In this document: positions 11,897 to 22,473 of the stretch, in pieces
Layout of the letters: the number at the start of each line of letters is the position of its first letter
Position numbering within the stretch: position 1 is the first letter of the stretch
From: Mesorhizobium sophorae
GTDB taxonomy: Bacteria > Pseudomonadota > Alphaproteobacteria > Rhizobiales > Rhizobiaceae
Reading direction: 5' to 3'
NCBI RefSeq assembly: GCF_002270415.1
Contig: NZ_NNRI01000008.1
Location: 248,001-312,000 of the forward strand
DNA: 64,000 nucleotides
Position numbers and translations under genes: made by a program
Notes under the pieces: generated by a model
Database searches by the model: none
Told to the model about the DNA's origin: nothing
Seen by the model: only the letters and a program-made list of their open reading frames with translations

Positions 11897-13138
11897 TCAG
11901 ACCTTTTCCTGCGTGTATTTCTTCAGTTCGGTCCGCGCCACTTGGCGGCGATGCACGGCATCAGGCCCATCGGCAAGGCGCAATGTCCGCAGATGCGTCC
12001 ATGAGCGCGCCAGCGGCGTGTCCTGGCTGATGCCTTGCGCGCCGAACATCTGCACCGCCTCGTCGGTGACTTTGAGCGCGACGCGCGGCGCGATCACCTT
12101 GATCTGGCTGATCCAGGGTGCTGCGGCGCGCGCATCGCCCTGGTCGATCATCCATGCCGCCTTCAGGCAGAGCAGCCGCGCCATCTCGATCTCCATGCGG
12201 CATTCGGCGATGATGTCGAAATTGGCGCCGAGTTTTGCCAAGGGCTGGCCGAAGGCCTCGCGGTGCACGGAACGCTGGCAAAGCATCTCCAGCGCCATTT
12301 CGGCCTGGCCGATGGCGCGCATGCAGTGATGGATTCGGCCGGGGCCGAGCCGCCCCTGCGCGATCTCGAACCCCCTGCCCTCGCCAAGGATCAGGTTCGA
12401 TGCGGGCACCCGCACATTGTCGAAGCGAAGATGCATGTGGCCGTGCGGCGCATCATCGTCGCCATAGACCTGCATGGCCCGGACCTTGGTCACGCCCTTT
12501 GCGTCGGAAGGCACCAGGATCATCGAATGCCGCCTGTGTTTCGGCTCTTCGTCGGCACCGGTCCTAACCATGACGATGTAGATGGAGCAGCGCGGATCGC
12601 CGGCGCCGGAAGCCCACCATTTCTCGCCGTTGAGCACATAGTCGCCGCCCTGGCGCTCACAGCGCATCGCAATGTTGGTGGCGTCGGACGAGGCGACATC
12701 CGGCTCGGTCATCAGGTAGGCCGAGCGGATCTTGCCGTCTAGCAGCGGCTCGAGCCACGCCTTCTTGTGGTCGGCCGATCCATACCGTTCCAGCACCTCC
12801 ATGTTGCCGGTGTCGGGCGCCGAGCAGTTGAAGGTCTCGGCGCCGAGATGCGCCTTGCCCATCTCCTCGGCAAGATAGGCGTATTCGACGGTGGACAGGC
12901 CGTAGCCGCGCTCCGAGCCGGTCAGCCAGAAGTTCCACAGGCCGCGCTCCCGTGCGGTCTTCTTCAGCCCTTCGAGGATTTCACTCTGGCGCGCGCTATG
13001 GACCCAGCGGTCGCCTTGCTTGCCCACTTCGCCGAGGAATTCCTTGTCGAGCGGCATGATCTCGTCGCGCACCATGGCCGCGACGCGCGCGTGGATCGGC
13101 TTCAGCCGCTCGGTCATGCCGAGATTCATCTCCGTCAT
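11897..13138 (-). CDS. Acyl-CoA dehydrogenase (FadE/ACAD10-11-like)
   Basis: A 413-residue FAD flavoprotein oxidising an acyl-CoA to the 2-enoyl-CoA. Family signs are AYLAEEMGK, a FAD/substrate loop AYLMTEPDVASSDATN, NGEKWWASGA, LGPGRIHHCMRAIG and a C-terminal MFGAQGISQDTPLAR. ATG 13138 gives the normal family start; the reading frame is open for a further 266 codons upstream but that part has no homologous look. It diverges by 132 bases from an SDR-MaoC-kinase-SDR operon that it probably works with. Downstream on the same strand is the MDR gene. Confidence 0.88.
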   Translation of the reverse strand: MTEMNLGMTERLKPIHARVAAMVRDEIMPLDKEFLGEVGKQGDRWVHSARQSEILEGLKKTARERGLWNFWLTGSERGYGLSTVEYAYLAEEMGKAHLGAETFNCSAPDTGNMEVLERYGSADHKKAWLEPLLDGKIRSAYLMTEPDVASSDATNIAMRCERQGGDYVLNGEKWWASGAGDPRCSIYIVMVRTGADEEPKHRRHSMILVPSDAKGVTKVRAMQVYGDDDAPHGHMHLRFDNVRVPASNLILGEGRGFEIAQGRLGPGRIHHCMRAIGQAEMALEMLCQRSVHREAFGQPLAKLGANFDIIAECRMEIEMARLLCLKAAWMIDQGDARAAAPWISQIKVIAPRVALKVTDEAVQMFGAQGISQDTPLARSWTHLRTLRLADGPDAVHRRQVARTELKKYTQEKV

Positions 13139-13270
13139 CGCTAACCCTTCATGCAGGCCAGGCATTTTACCCGTGGCAAGGATGACCGTACTTCGGATAG
13201 CCTTGTCAACGCGAACTGTTTTGCCTGCACACCGAGGCCCGCATACCAAGGTAGGGCGCGGAGGATTGTG

Positions 13271-14086
13271 ATGAGCTATCTGGACGAGCTGTTTTCGGTG
13301 GCCGGCAAGACCGCGCTGGTGACGGGAGCGGCGACCGGCATCGGCCGCATGGCGGCAACCGCGCTGGTGAATGCAGGCGCGAGCGTCATGATCGCCTCGC
13401 GCAAGGGCGAGGATTGCATCAAGGTCGCCGGTGAACTGAACGGGCTTGGCGCACCTGGCCGGGCCGAAGGCTTCGCCGGCGATGTGTCCAGCGAAGCCGG
13501 CATTGCCGCACTCGTCGCCGAGGTCAAGGCGCGGACCGACCACCTGAACATCCTGGTCAACAATGCCGGTGTATCCTGGGGCGCGCCGCTGGAGAGCTTT
13601 CCCTATTCCGCCTGGGCGAAAGTGCTCGGCGTCAATGTCACCGCGGTCTTCCATCTGACGCGCGAATTGCTGCCGCTGCTCGATGCCGCCGCCAGCGATG
13701 CCGATCCGGCGCGGGTGATCAATCTTGGATCGGTGATGGGCACACAGCCGCTCGCCGACGACGCCTATTCCTACACCGCGTCGAAGGCCGCGGTTCATCA
13801 TCTGACGCGCACCCTCGCGCTCGAGTTCGCCGCTCGCCGCATCACCGTCAACGCCTTCGCCCCCGGCCCCTTCCAGAGCCGCATGACGGCTTTTGCCACC
13901 GGCACGGAAGAGCAAGCCAGGCATGTCGGCAACCATGTTCCGATCGGACGTATCGGCGCACCGGATGACATTGCCGGCGCAACACTCTATTTGTGCAGCC
14001 GTGCAGGCAGCTATGTCACCGGCGCCATCCTGCCGATCGACGGCGGACAGTCAGTGCAGCATGGGCTGACCTTGTTCAAGGAATGA
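13271..14086 (+). CDS. Short-chain dehydrogenase/reductase
   Basis: A 271-residue classical SDR. It has the cofactor motif TGAATGIGRM, the NNAG motif LVNNAGVSW, catalytic Ser in INLGSVMG and Tyr/Lys in YSYTASKAAVHH, and the C-terminal PIDGGQS. ATG 13271 follows GGAGG at a good distance; open frame upstream is disregarded. First gene of an operon with MaoC, kinase and a second SDR, so a 3-hydroxyacyl-CoA dehydrogenase or ketoreductase role in acyl-CoA breakdown is likely (inference). Confidence 0.85.
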   Translation: MSYLDELFSVAGKTALVTGAATGIGRMAATALVNAGASVMIASRKGEDCIKVAGELNGLGAPGRAEGFAGDVSSEAGIAALVAEVKARTDHLNILVNNAGVSWGAPLESFPYSAWAKVLGVNVTAVFHLTRELLPLLDAAASDADPARVINLGSVMGTQPLADDAYSYTASKAAVHHLTRTLALEFAARRITVNAFAPGPFQSRMTAFATGTEEQARHVGNHVPIGRIGAPDDIAGATLYLCSRAGSYVTGAILPIDGGQSVQHGLTLFKE

Positions 14087-14128
14087 CATTTTCCGGCCGG
14101 AGCCGGGGGTGAACTGGAGGACATCCGC

Positions 14129-14608
14129 GTGGAACCGATCAGTCTCGATGTACTTCTGGCCAGTGTCGGCAAGGAAGTTGGCGTGTCGCCGTGGCGGGTG
14201 GTCACGCAACGCATGATCGACCAGTTCGCCGACGCCACCGACGATCACCAGTTCATCCACTGCGATCCGGAGCGCGCCATGCGCGAGACGCCGTTCGGCG
14301 GCACCATCGCGCATGGCTTCCTGTCGCTGTCGCTGTTGTCGGCGATGACCTTCGAGACCATGCCACCGCTGGAAAACGGCAAGATGGGCGTCAACCACGG
14401 CTTCGATTCGCTGCGCTTCCTGGCGCCGGTGAAGACCGGCGCGCGCATCCGCACCCGTTTTGTGCTGGCCGACGTCAAGGTCAGGCCGTCGGGCTGGGTG
14501 CAGACCGCGCATGACGTGACGATCGAGATCGAAGGCTCCAAGAAACCGGCGCTGACCGCCCGTTGGCTGACGCTGACCTTGATCGAACGCCAGCCCGAGA
14601 CGGCATGA
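14129..14608 (+). CDS. MaoC-like (R)-specific enoyl-CoA hydratase
   Basis: A 159-residue hot-dog fold protein with the hydratase-2 motif: Asp/His in DATDDHQFIHCD, then TPFGGTIAHGFLSLSL. It would add water to an enoyl-CoA to form an (R)-3-hydroxyacyl-CoA. The GTG start at 14129 has GGAGG eight bases upstream. Its stop overlaps the kinase ATG (ATGA), showing translational coupling inside the catabolic operon. Confidence 0.87.
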   Translation: MEPISLDVLLASVGKEVGVSPWRVVTQRMIDQFADATDDHQFIHCDPERAMRETPFGGTIAHGFLSLSLLSAMTFETMPPLENGKMGVNHGFDSLRFLAPVKTGARIRTRFVLADVKVRPSGWVQTAHDVTIEIEGSKKPALTARWLTLTLIERQPETA

Positions 14609-15639
14609 GCGATCCGAACGTTCTCGACCAGGCAGCACTGGCGCCCTATCTCGAGGCCACCATCACCGGCTTCACCGGGCTTGCCTCCATCGAAAAATTC
14701 AAATCCGGCCAATCGAACCCGACTTACCTTTTGACCGCGCAAAGCGGCCGCTACGTGTTGCGCGCCAAGCCGCCCGGGCAACTGCTGAAATCGGCGCATC
14801 AGGTCGACCGCGAATTCACCGTGATGAGCGCGCTTGCCGGCACCGCCGTGCCGGTGCCCAGGATGCTGCATCTGTCGGCGGAGGACTCGCCGATCGGCCG
14901 TATGTTCTACGTGATGGATTTCCTCGACGGCCGCATCCTCTGGGATCCGGCGCTGCCTGAGGCCCGCGACAACGACGAACGCGCCGCCATCTACGATGCC
15001 ATGAACGCAACGCTCGCAGCGCTGCACGATGTCGATGTCGGGGCCGCGGGTCTCAACGATTTCGGCCGGCCGGGTAATTATTTCGAGCGCCAGTTGGCCC
15101 GCTGGACCGCCCAGTATCGCGCCTCGGAAACCGGTACCATCGCCGATATGGACCGGCTGATTGCCTGGCTGGAGACGCATAGGCCCGCCGATGACGGCCG
15201 CGTTTCGCTGGTGCATGGCGACTACCGGCTGGACAATCTGATTTTTGCCGCCGACCGGCCGACGGTTCTGGCGGTGCTCGACTGGGAATTGTCGACGCTC
15301 GGGCACCCCTTTGCCGACATCGCCTATCAGTGCATGCAATGGCGCCTGCCGCACGCCTCGGGCTTTCGCGGCCTGGGCGGCATCGACCGTCGCGCGCTCG
15401 GCCTGCCCTCCGAAGAGGACTATGTCGTCGCCTACTGCCGGCGACGCGGGCTGGACGGCATCGGTGACTGGACCTTCTTCCTGGCCTTCTCCTTCTTCCG
15501 TCTGGCGGCGATCTGCCAGGGCGTCTTCAAGCGGGCATTGGACGGCAACGCCTCCAATCCCGACAAGGCCAGAACCTATGGCGAGGCGGTAAAACTGCTT
15601 TCGCATCTCGCCGCAAAGCTGACCGACCAGGAGGCGTGA
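14605..15639 (+). CDS. APH/phosphotransferase family kinase (ACAD10/11- and LvaA-type)
   Basis: A 344-residue aminoglycoside-phosphotransferase-fold protein. It has the N-lobe FKSGQSNPTYLL, the catalytic loop LVHGDYRLDNLIF and the metal-binding VLDWELSTLGHPFADIAY. This subgroup is linked with acyl-CoA dehydrogenases: fused to them in animal ACAD10/11 and encoded beside them in the levulinate cluster (LvaA) of Pseudomonas, where 4-hydroxyacyl substrates are phosphorylated before isomerisation. ATG 14605 overlaps the MaoC stop. Antibiotic resistance is not implied; context favours hydroxyacid catabolism. Confidence 0.83.
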   Translation: MSDPNVLDQAALAPYLEATITGFTGLASIEKFKSGQSNPTYLLTAQSGRYVLRAKPPGQLLKSAHQVDREFTVMSALAGTAVPVPRMLHLSAEDSPIGRMFYVMDFLDGRILWDPALPEARDNDERAAIYDAMNATLAALHDVDVGAAGLNDFGRPGNYFERQLARWTAQYRASETGTIADMDRLIAWLETHRPADDGRVSLVHGDYRLDNLIFAADRPTVLAVLDWELSTLGHPFADIAYQCMQWRLPHASGFRGLGGIDRRALGLPSEEDYVVAYCRRRGLDGIGDWTFFLAFSFFRLAAICQGVFKRALDGNASNPDKARTYGEAVKLLSHLAAKLTDQEA

Positions 15640-16415
15640 TGGGCCGTTTTGCGGGAGCAACCGTGCTGATCATCGGTGCGACCGGCGGGCTTGGCCAGGG
15701 TGCGGCGAAAGGCTTTGCCGCTGAAGGCGCGCGGCTGGTGCTGTCGGATATCGACGAAAGGGCGCTGGCCGACCTTGCGGCCACGCTGCAGGCCGAAACG
15801 GCGACCCTTGCCGGCGACATCGCCGACGAAAAACTGTCCGAGGACCTGGTCAGGCTGGCGGTCGAAAAGTTCGGACGGCTGGATGTCGCCATCAACAATG
15901 CCGGCATCGTGCAGAGCTTCGTGCGCTTGCCGCAGGTCCCCTCGGATGAGGCCCGCCGCGTGCTAGAGGTCGATCTGCTCGGCGTCTTCTATGCCATGAA
16001 GCATCAGATCCCGCAGATGGAGCGGCAGTTCAAGGCGACCGGCAAGGGCGGCGCCATCGTCAACATCGCTTCGGCCGCCGGCCTGTCCGGCGCGCCGAAA
16101 CTCTCGGTCTATGCCGCCGCCAAGCACGGCGTCATCGGCTTGACCCGCTCGGCCGCGGTCGAATACGCCACCAAGGGCCTGCGCATCAACGCCATCTGCC
16201 CCGCCCACACGAGGACGGCGATGGTCGACAGCTTCGTGCGCGTCTCCGGCGCGCCGGAAGCGGAGGCGTTGGCGGAGCTGACGCGTGGCGTGCCGATGAA
16301 GCGGGTGGCGGAAGTCGACGAAATCACCACCGCCATCCTGTTTGCCGCCGATCCGGCAAACTCCTTCATGACCGGCCATGCGCTGGCCGTCGACGGCGGC
16401 ATCGGTGCGATCTGA
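15639..16415 (+). CDS. Short-chain dehydrogenase/reductase (second in operon)
   Basis: A 258-residue classical SDR with IGATGGLGQGAAKG, AINNAGIVQ, catalytic Ser in VNIASAAGLSG, Tyr/Lys in YAAAKHGVIGL and the ending LAVDGGIG. The stop of the kinase gene and this start share the sequence TGATG; GTG 15636 is an in-frame alternative. It closes the operon and probably oxidises a hydroxyacyl intermediate. The TetR gene follows 92 bases later behind its own promoter. Confidence 0.85.
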   Translation: MGRFAGATVLIIGATGGLGQGAAKGFAAEGARLVLSDIDERALADLAATLQAETATLAGDIADEKLSEDLVRLAVEKFGRLDVAINNAGIVQSFVRLPQVPSDEARRVLEVDLLGVFYAMKHQIPQMERQFKATGKGGAIVNIASAAGLSGAPKLSVYAAAKHGVIGLTRSAAVEYATKGLRINAICPAHTRTAMVDSFVRVSGAPEAEALAELTRGVPMKRVAEVDEITTAILFAADPANSFMTGHALAVDGGIGAI

Positions 16416-16444
16416 AGCATGCCGTTTGGGAACCTGTCGCGCCC

Positions 16445-16472
16445 TTGTCCGTTTTCGTACAGCGTATATAAT
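16445..16472 (+). promoter_or_regulatory. Probable sigma-70 promoter of the TetR gene
   Basis: TTGTCC (16445-16450) and a perfect TATAAT (16467-16472) are separated by 16 bases, 35 bases before the TetR start. The spacer carries a CGTAC half-site (16456-16460) like those in the palindromes at 17265-17335, which could allow autoregulation. Confidence 0.5.
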
Positions 16473-16507
16473 TTAGCCAGGTACCAACCAACCAAAGGCA
16501 CGAGATC

Positions 16508-17152
16508 TTGCCGCCGAGCGTCCAGACACGCCGCGAGAAACAAAGGGCCGAACTGCGCTCCGAACTGGTCGAGGCCGCGCACAAGCTCGTCCAGGAAGAA
16601 GGTTATGAAGGCCTGACCATCCGCAAACTGGCCAAGCGGGTCGGCTACGCGCCGATGTCGGTCTATTCCTATTTCGCCGACAAGCAGGACATCCTGTTCG
16701 CCCTGGCCGAGGATGCGTTCGAGATGCTTGCCCGCCGCATCGAAGAGCATTCGTCCGACGATCCGATCGAGGCATTGCAGGCGGTCATGACCGAGTATGC
16801 CGCCTTCGGGCTCGGCAATCCCAACGAATATCGCACCGTGTTCATGACCGAGAAGACCAAGCTGCCGGAAGGCAGGAGCTATGAGGGCATGGAAGAGAGC
16901 AACCCGGCGATGAACGCGCTGATCAGCAGGGTCGAGGCCTGTGTCGCCGCCGGCAAGCTGCAGGGCGACCCGCGCGCCATCGCCACCATGCTGTGGGCGG
17001 TCGGCCACGGCACGATCTCGCTGCTGATCACCTTTCCGTTCTATCCGTTCGGCGACCCGCAGGCTTTCGTGAAGCGGATGTGCGATTTCACGCTAGCCAC
17101 GCTGAGCACGCAGACCGTGCCGCCGCTGACCGAAACGCCGGTCAAGTGCTGA
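16508..17152 (+). CDS. TetR/AcrR family transcriptional regulator
   Basis: A 214-residue TetR repressor. The N-terminal HTH includes GLTIRKLAKRVGYAPMSVYSYFADKQDIL split over residues 36-65. The C-terminal ligand domain resembles the WHG/TetR_C type, with a hydrophobic end GTISLLITFPFYPFG. The only plausible start near the N-terminus is TTG 16508, which would lower expression. It lies at the end of the SDR-MaoC-kinase-SDR operon and probably controls it, perhaps in response to an acyl-CoA (inference). Confidence 0.88.
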   Translation: MPPSVQTRREKQRAELRSELVEAAHKLVQEEGYEGLTIRKLAKRVGYAPMSVYSYFADKQDILFALAEDAFEMLARRIEEHSSDDPIEALQAVMTEYAAFGLGNPNEYRTVFMTEKTKLPEGRSYEGMEESNPAMNALISRVEACVAAGKLQGDPRAIATMLWAVGHGTISLLITFPFYPFGDPQAFVKRMCDFTLATLSTQTVPPLTETPVKC

Positions 17153-17264
17153 GCGGGCGTCCTTCACAGGCTCTGACAACCACGACCAACGTCCGGTTGG
17201 AGTGCGCGGCTGCGCCAGAACGCCGCGATTTTCGGCGTTCAATAAAAGTTCAATAAAATTCATT

Positions 17265-17335
17265 CGTACATGTACGTTTCTGACTTGAACGTCGGCATCG
17301 CCAGACGTATGTGTACGCTGTATCGTACACGTACG
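17265..17335. promoter_or_regulatory. Three CGTA-N4-TACG palindromes, candidate operator array
   Basis: The 12-base palindromes CGTACATGTACG (17265-17276), CGTATGTGTACG (17306-17317) and CGTACACGTACG (17324-17335) lie in the 213-base gap after the TetR gene. The first is a perfect palindrome; the others differ only at inner positions. Centres are 41 and 18 bases apart. The last ends 33 bases before the small exported-protein gene. The arrangement strongly suggests cooperative binding by a dimeric regulator, with the adjacent TetR protein the first candidate. Confidence 0.55.
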
Positions 17336-17368
17336 GAAAGAATTCAACGGTCGAAACGGAGACTGACG

Positions 17369-17617
17369 ATGAAAACGACACTCCTCACCCTGGCCGCCGT
17401 GCTGGCACTTTCCGGCTCGGCCTTCGCCGGCAGCACCACCCACCCGGTCAAGCAGGCGCCTGCTGCGACCTGCGTCGACACCAGGACCCACGTGAAGCTC
17501 GATTGCGCTCCCACCGGCTCGGTCGAGAAGAAGGGTTCCACGGAGAACACCGCTGACGGCAAGGGCCCGCGGCTCGGCATCAGCATCAATCCGTGGATCG
17601 TGCCCAGCACATTCTGA
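17369..17617 (+). CDS. Small exported protein of unknown function
   Basis: An 82-residue protein with a clear Sec signal peptide: MKTTLLTLAAVLALSGSAFA, cleavage after AFA. The mature part of about 62 residues has two cysteines (CVDTRTHVKLDC) that could form a disulfide, and a lysine/glycine-rich tail. ATG 17369 is preceded by GGAGA. The frame is open upstream, but the upstream codons cover the palindrome array and are not coding in appearance. Family not recognised. Confidence 0.7.
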   Translation: MKTTLLTLAAVLALSGSAFAGSTTHPVKQAPAATCVDTRTHVKLDCAPTGSVEKKGSTENTADGKGPRLGISINPWIVPSTF

Positions 17618-17750
17618 GACAAAATCAAACGCCGAGGCCGGCGCAAATTGAAAGCCGGCCTGGCGAGCAGTTTGGTCTAAACGACGCCGCCTCGGTTGGC
17701 GGCACCGGACTGCCCCAGTAGAACGCTGACGCGTAGCCCGGCCTGGCCCA

Positions 17751-18536
17751 TCAACTCAGGCCCTTGTCACCGTCGGCATGCAGGCGCAGCCCTTTCTGGA
17801 CGATCTTCTCCTTGGCGGCATCCGTCGGCACGTTCGGCGCATTGGTGATGCCGGACCATGCCGGCGCCGGGTTGTGCGCCCAGTGCACGGCGTTGCGCAA
17901 CACCTGTTGCACGCCCTCATTGTGATAGATCGGATAGGTTTCGTGGCCGGGCGAGAAATAGAAGATCCTGCCGGCACCGCGCTGGTAGGTCAGCCCGGAC
18001 CGGAACACCTCGCCGCCCTCGTACCAGGACACGAACACCGTCTCGAGCGGCTCCGGCACCGCGAATGGCTCGCCATACATCTCCGTCTCGCCAATCTCCA
18101 GGCACTCGCCGATGCCCTGCGCGATCGGGTGGCTGCGGTTGATCGCCCAGACGCGCTCGCGCTCGCCCGCCTCGCGCCATTTCAGCGAACAGGGCGTGCC
18201 CATCAGCCGCTTGAATATCTTCGAGTAGTGGCCGGAATGGAGCACGATCAGCCCCATGCCTTCCCACACCCGCTTCTGCACCCGCTCGACGATCTCGTCC
18301 TTGACCTCGCCATGCGACCTGTGGCCCCACCACAGTAGGACATCGGTGGTGGCCAGGCGCTGTTCGCTCAAGCCGTGCTCGGGTTCCTGCAAGGTGGCGG
18401 TGGTCGCCTCGATACCCTTGTCCTGGTTGAGCGCCGCAGCAATCGTGCCATGCATGCCCTTTGGATAGAGGTCGCGCACGGCGGCATTGGTCTGCTCGTG
18501 GACGTTCTCGCCCCAAACGATGGCCTTTGTCGGCAT
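17751..18536 (-). CDS. ThuA-like (trehalose utilisation family) protein
   Basis: A 261-residue protein of the ThuA superfamily, a class I glutamine amidotransferase-like fold. Features are [14 protein letters not shown] at the start, [33 protein letters not shown] and the C-terminal [10 protein letters not shown]. In Sinorhizobium meliloti ThuA acts with ThuB in trehalose/3-ketotrehalose metabolism; this stand-alone copy has no thuB or sugar ABC transporter beside it, so its substrate may differ. ATG 18536 has GGGAGAG upstream. Confidence 0.85.
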   Translation of the reverse strand: MPTKAIVWGENVHEQTNAAVRDLYPKGMHGTIAAALNQDKGIEATTATLQEPEHGLSEQRLATTDVLLWWGHRSHGEVKDEIVERVQKRVWEGMGLIVLHSGHYSKIFKRLMGTPCSLKWREAGERERVWAINRSHPIAQGIGECLEIGETEMYGEPFAVPEPLETVFVSWYEGGEVFRSGLTYQRGAGRIFYFSPGHETYPIYHNEGVQQVLRNAVHWAHNPAPAWSGITNAPNVPTDAAKEKIVQKGLRLHADGDKGLS

Positions 18537-18612
18537 TTTTCTCTCCCAAAGCGCTTTAAATAGCATGTCCGATGGGATTGAGAAGGCCCGATCCGGCCTG
18601 GTCCGATGGAAA

Positions 18613-19479
<867 letters not shown>

Positions 19480-19487
<8 letters not shown>

Positions 19488-22473
19488 TGAGGCGCCCTCC
19501 CGTCTCGTCGAAGAACACCATGCCGGAAACCTCCACTTCGATCACCCCGTTCGGCATCGGCACGTAGAGAGTGTCACCCATGCGGTCGCGGCCGCCGGCG
19601 ACCAGCGCAAGGGCAATCGAGCGGCCGCAATTTTCCGACCAATAGCTCGAGGTGACGTGGCCGATCATCTTCATCGGGATCGCCTGCTTTGGATCCTCGA
19701 CGATCTGAGCGCCCTCTTCCAGCACCACCTTGGGGTCCTTGGTCTTCAGGCCGACCAGTTGCTTGCGGCCCTTGGCGACCAGATCCGGCCGCGCCATGCC
19801 GCGGATACCGACGAAATCGGCCTTCTTCTTGCCGACGGCCCAGTCGAGAGCGGCATCGTTCGGCGTCACCGTGCCGTCGGTATCCTGGCCGACGATGATG
19901 TAGCCTTTTTCGGCGCGCAGCACGTGCATCGCCTCGGTGCCGTAGGCCGCCGCACCATGCTTCTGGCCCTCGGCCCACAGCGCTTCCCAGACGGCCTGGC
20001 CATAGTCCGCCGGCACGTTGACCTCGAAGCCACGCTCGCCGGTGAACGACATGCGGAACAGCCGGGTCGGTACGCCGCAGATCTTGCCTTCGCGCACCGA
20101 CATGTGCGGCAGCGCCTCGTCGGACATGTCGATGCCTTCGACCAGCGGCGCGATGATGTCACGCGACTTCGGTCCCTGTACGGCGATGACCGCCCATTGC
20201 TCGGTGATCGAGGTCAGCCAGACATTGAGTTGCGGGAACTCGGTCTGGAGATAATCCTCCATGTGGTTCATGACGCGCGGCGCGCCGCCGGTCGTCGTCG
20301 TCACATGGAAGCGGTCTGGCGCCAGCCTGCCGACGACGCCGTCATCATAGATGAAGCCGTCCTCGCGCAGCATGATGCCATAGCGGCAGCGGCCTGGCTC
20401 CAGCTTCTCCCACGGATTGGTGTACAGCAGTTCCATGAACTTGGCCGCATCCGGCCCGACCACTTCGATCTTGCCGAGCGTCGAGGCATCGAACAGGCCG
20501 GCCGTCTTTCGCACCGCGACGCATTCGCGGTCGACCGCGGCGTGCATGTCTTCACCCCCCTTGGGGAAATACCAGGCGCGCTTCCACTGTCCGACATCCT
20601 CGAACACGGCGCCTTGCGCCTCGCCCCACGGATGGATCGCCGTCTTGCGCGTCGGGTCGAACAGCGGCCCGCGCGCGTGGCTGACGATCGCGCCGAAGGT
20701 GACAGGCGTATAGGGCGCCCGGAACGTGGTCAGGCCGACTTCCGGGATTGGCTTGCCAAGTACCTCGGCGGCAATCGCCAGGCCGTGCATGTTGGAGGTC
20801 TTGCCCTGGTCGGTCGCCATGCCGTTGGTGGTGAAGCGCTTGACGTGCTCGATCGAGCGCATGCCCTCATGCACCGCCTGGCGGATATCCTTGGCGGTGA
20901 CGTCGTTCTGGAAATCGACAAAGGCCTTGACCGTGGTGTCCGGCCCGGCGCCGGGGGCAGCCCCCAGCATGCCACGCGACCAGCTCTCCGAGGCGTCGAC
21001 CTTCGGCTTGTTGCTCTTGGCGGTTTTAGCAGCGGCATCTTTCGCTGCCTTCTCGCCGGCCGCATAAGCCTCGTCGATCGTCGCCGACAGCCCGTCGGTG
21101 CCGTTGCAGGCGCCGACCGAGACGCAATCCTGCGCATAGGTGCCCGGCACGAAGCGCTTGGTCTCGTCGTTGAAAGCGACCTTGCCGCGCGACTGCGAGA
21201 ACAGATGCACCGACGGCGTCCAGCCGGCTGACATCAGGATCGCATCGACCGGGATGGTGCGTTCGCCGCCGCCATTCTTCGGCTGCACGGTCATCGACGA
21301 CACCCGCAATTTGCCGCCGGCGCGGATCACCGCGCGGCCGAAATTGACCTCGATGCCGAGCGCCCTCGCCTCGTCGATCACCGGTCCGGTTGGATGGTCG
21401 CGCAGGTCGACGATCGCCGCCACGTTGACGCCGGCCTTCTTAAGGTCGATCGCCGCCGCATAGGCGGAATCATTGGCGGTGTAGACGCCGACATTCTTGC
21501 CGACAGCGACGCCATAGTGGTTGAGATAGGTGCGCGCCGAACCGGCCAGCATGATGCCCGGCCGATCATTGTCGGCGAACACCATGTGCCGTTCGATGGC
21601 GCCGGAGGCCAGCACCACGCGCTTGGCCCTGACCTGCCACAGCCGCTCGCGCGGCAGGTCGTGGCCGGGGGCGGAGAGATGATCGCTGACGCGCTCGACT
21701 AGGCCGACGAAATTCTGCGCGTAGTAGCCGAAGGCCGTCGTGCGCGGGAGCACGCGGACATTGTCCATGCCTTGAAGCCTGGCAATCGCCGCCTGCGCCC
21801 AGGCAAAACCGTACTGGCCATCGATCCCGGCACCGGTCTCGAAACGCAGGCTGCCGCCGAACTCTGCCTGCTCGTCGGCGAGGATGACGCGCACGCCGGT
21901 CTCGGCCGCGGCGAGTGCTGCCGCGATGCCGGCGGCACCGCCGCCCAGCACCAGCACGTCGCAATGCGCATAGCGCGACGAATAATGGTCGGGATCAGGT
22001 TTATCCGGGGAAATGCCAAGGCCGGCCGCGGCGCGGATCTTCGGCTCGTAAAGGCTCTTCCAGGCCGCTTTCGGCCACATGAAGGTCTTGTAGTAGAAAC
22101 CGGCAGAAAACAGCGGCGACGCGATGTCGTTGACCGCGCCGACGTCGAAGGACAGCGACGGCCAGCGGTTCTGCGACTGTGCTTCAAGCCCGTCATAGAG
22201 CTCCTGCACGGTGGCCCGCACGTTCGGCGTCTTGCGCGCCGCGTCACGCTTGATCTCGACCAGCGCGTTGGGCTCTTCCGCGCCCGCCGACAGGATGCCG
22301 CGCGGGCGGTGATATTTGAATGAGCGGCCGACGAGATGAACGCCATTGGCAAGCAGCGCCGAGGCCAGCGTATCGCCCTCGATACCGGTGTAGGACTGGC
22401 CATCGAAGTTGAACCGCGCGGTCTTCGCCTGCTTGAGGCGACCGGCACCGGGAATGCGGAACGCGCCGCTCAT
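19480..22473 (-). CDS. soxA: Sarcosine oxidase alpha subunit
   Basis: A 997-residue subunit, the normal length. Domain order: an N-terminal ferredoxin-like segment with FNFDGQSYTGIEGDTLASAL, a Rossmann dinucleotide domain with VLGGGAAGIAAALAAAETG near residue 170, a central NAD/FAD-type oxidoreductase domain, and a C-terminal GcvT/aminomethyltransferase-like folate domain from about 600 with GERGFEVNVPADYG. It binds NAD+ and tetrahydrofolate and forms 5,10-methylene-THF from the sarcosine methyl group. ATGA overlap with the soxD stop; 8-base overlap with soxG. Confidence 0.96.

Noticed and set aside
13139..13936. 266-codon upstream extension of the acyl-CoA dehydrogenase frame
   Set aside because: It overlaps the divergent SDR gene on the other strand and lacks similarity to the family N-terminus; ATG 13138 gives the normal length.
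14605..15639. Aminoglycoside resistance gene
   Set aside because: The APH fold is present, but the context (MaoC, SDR, acyl-CoA dehydrogenase) and the LVHGDYRLDNLIF loop type fit the hydroxyacid-kinase subgroup.
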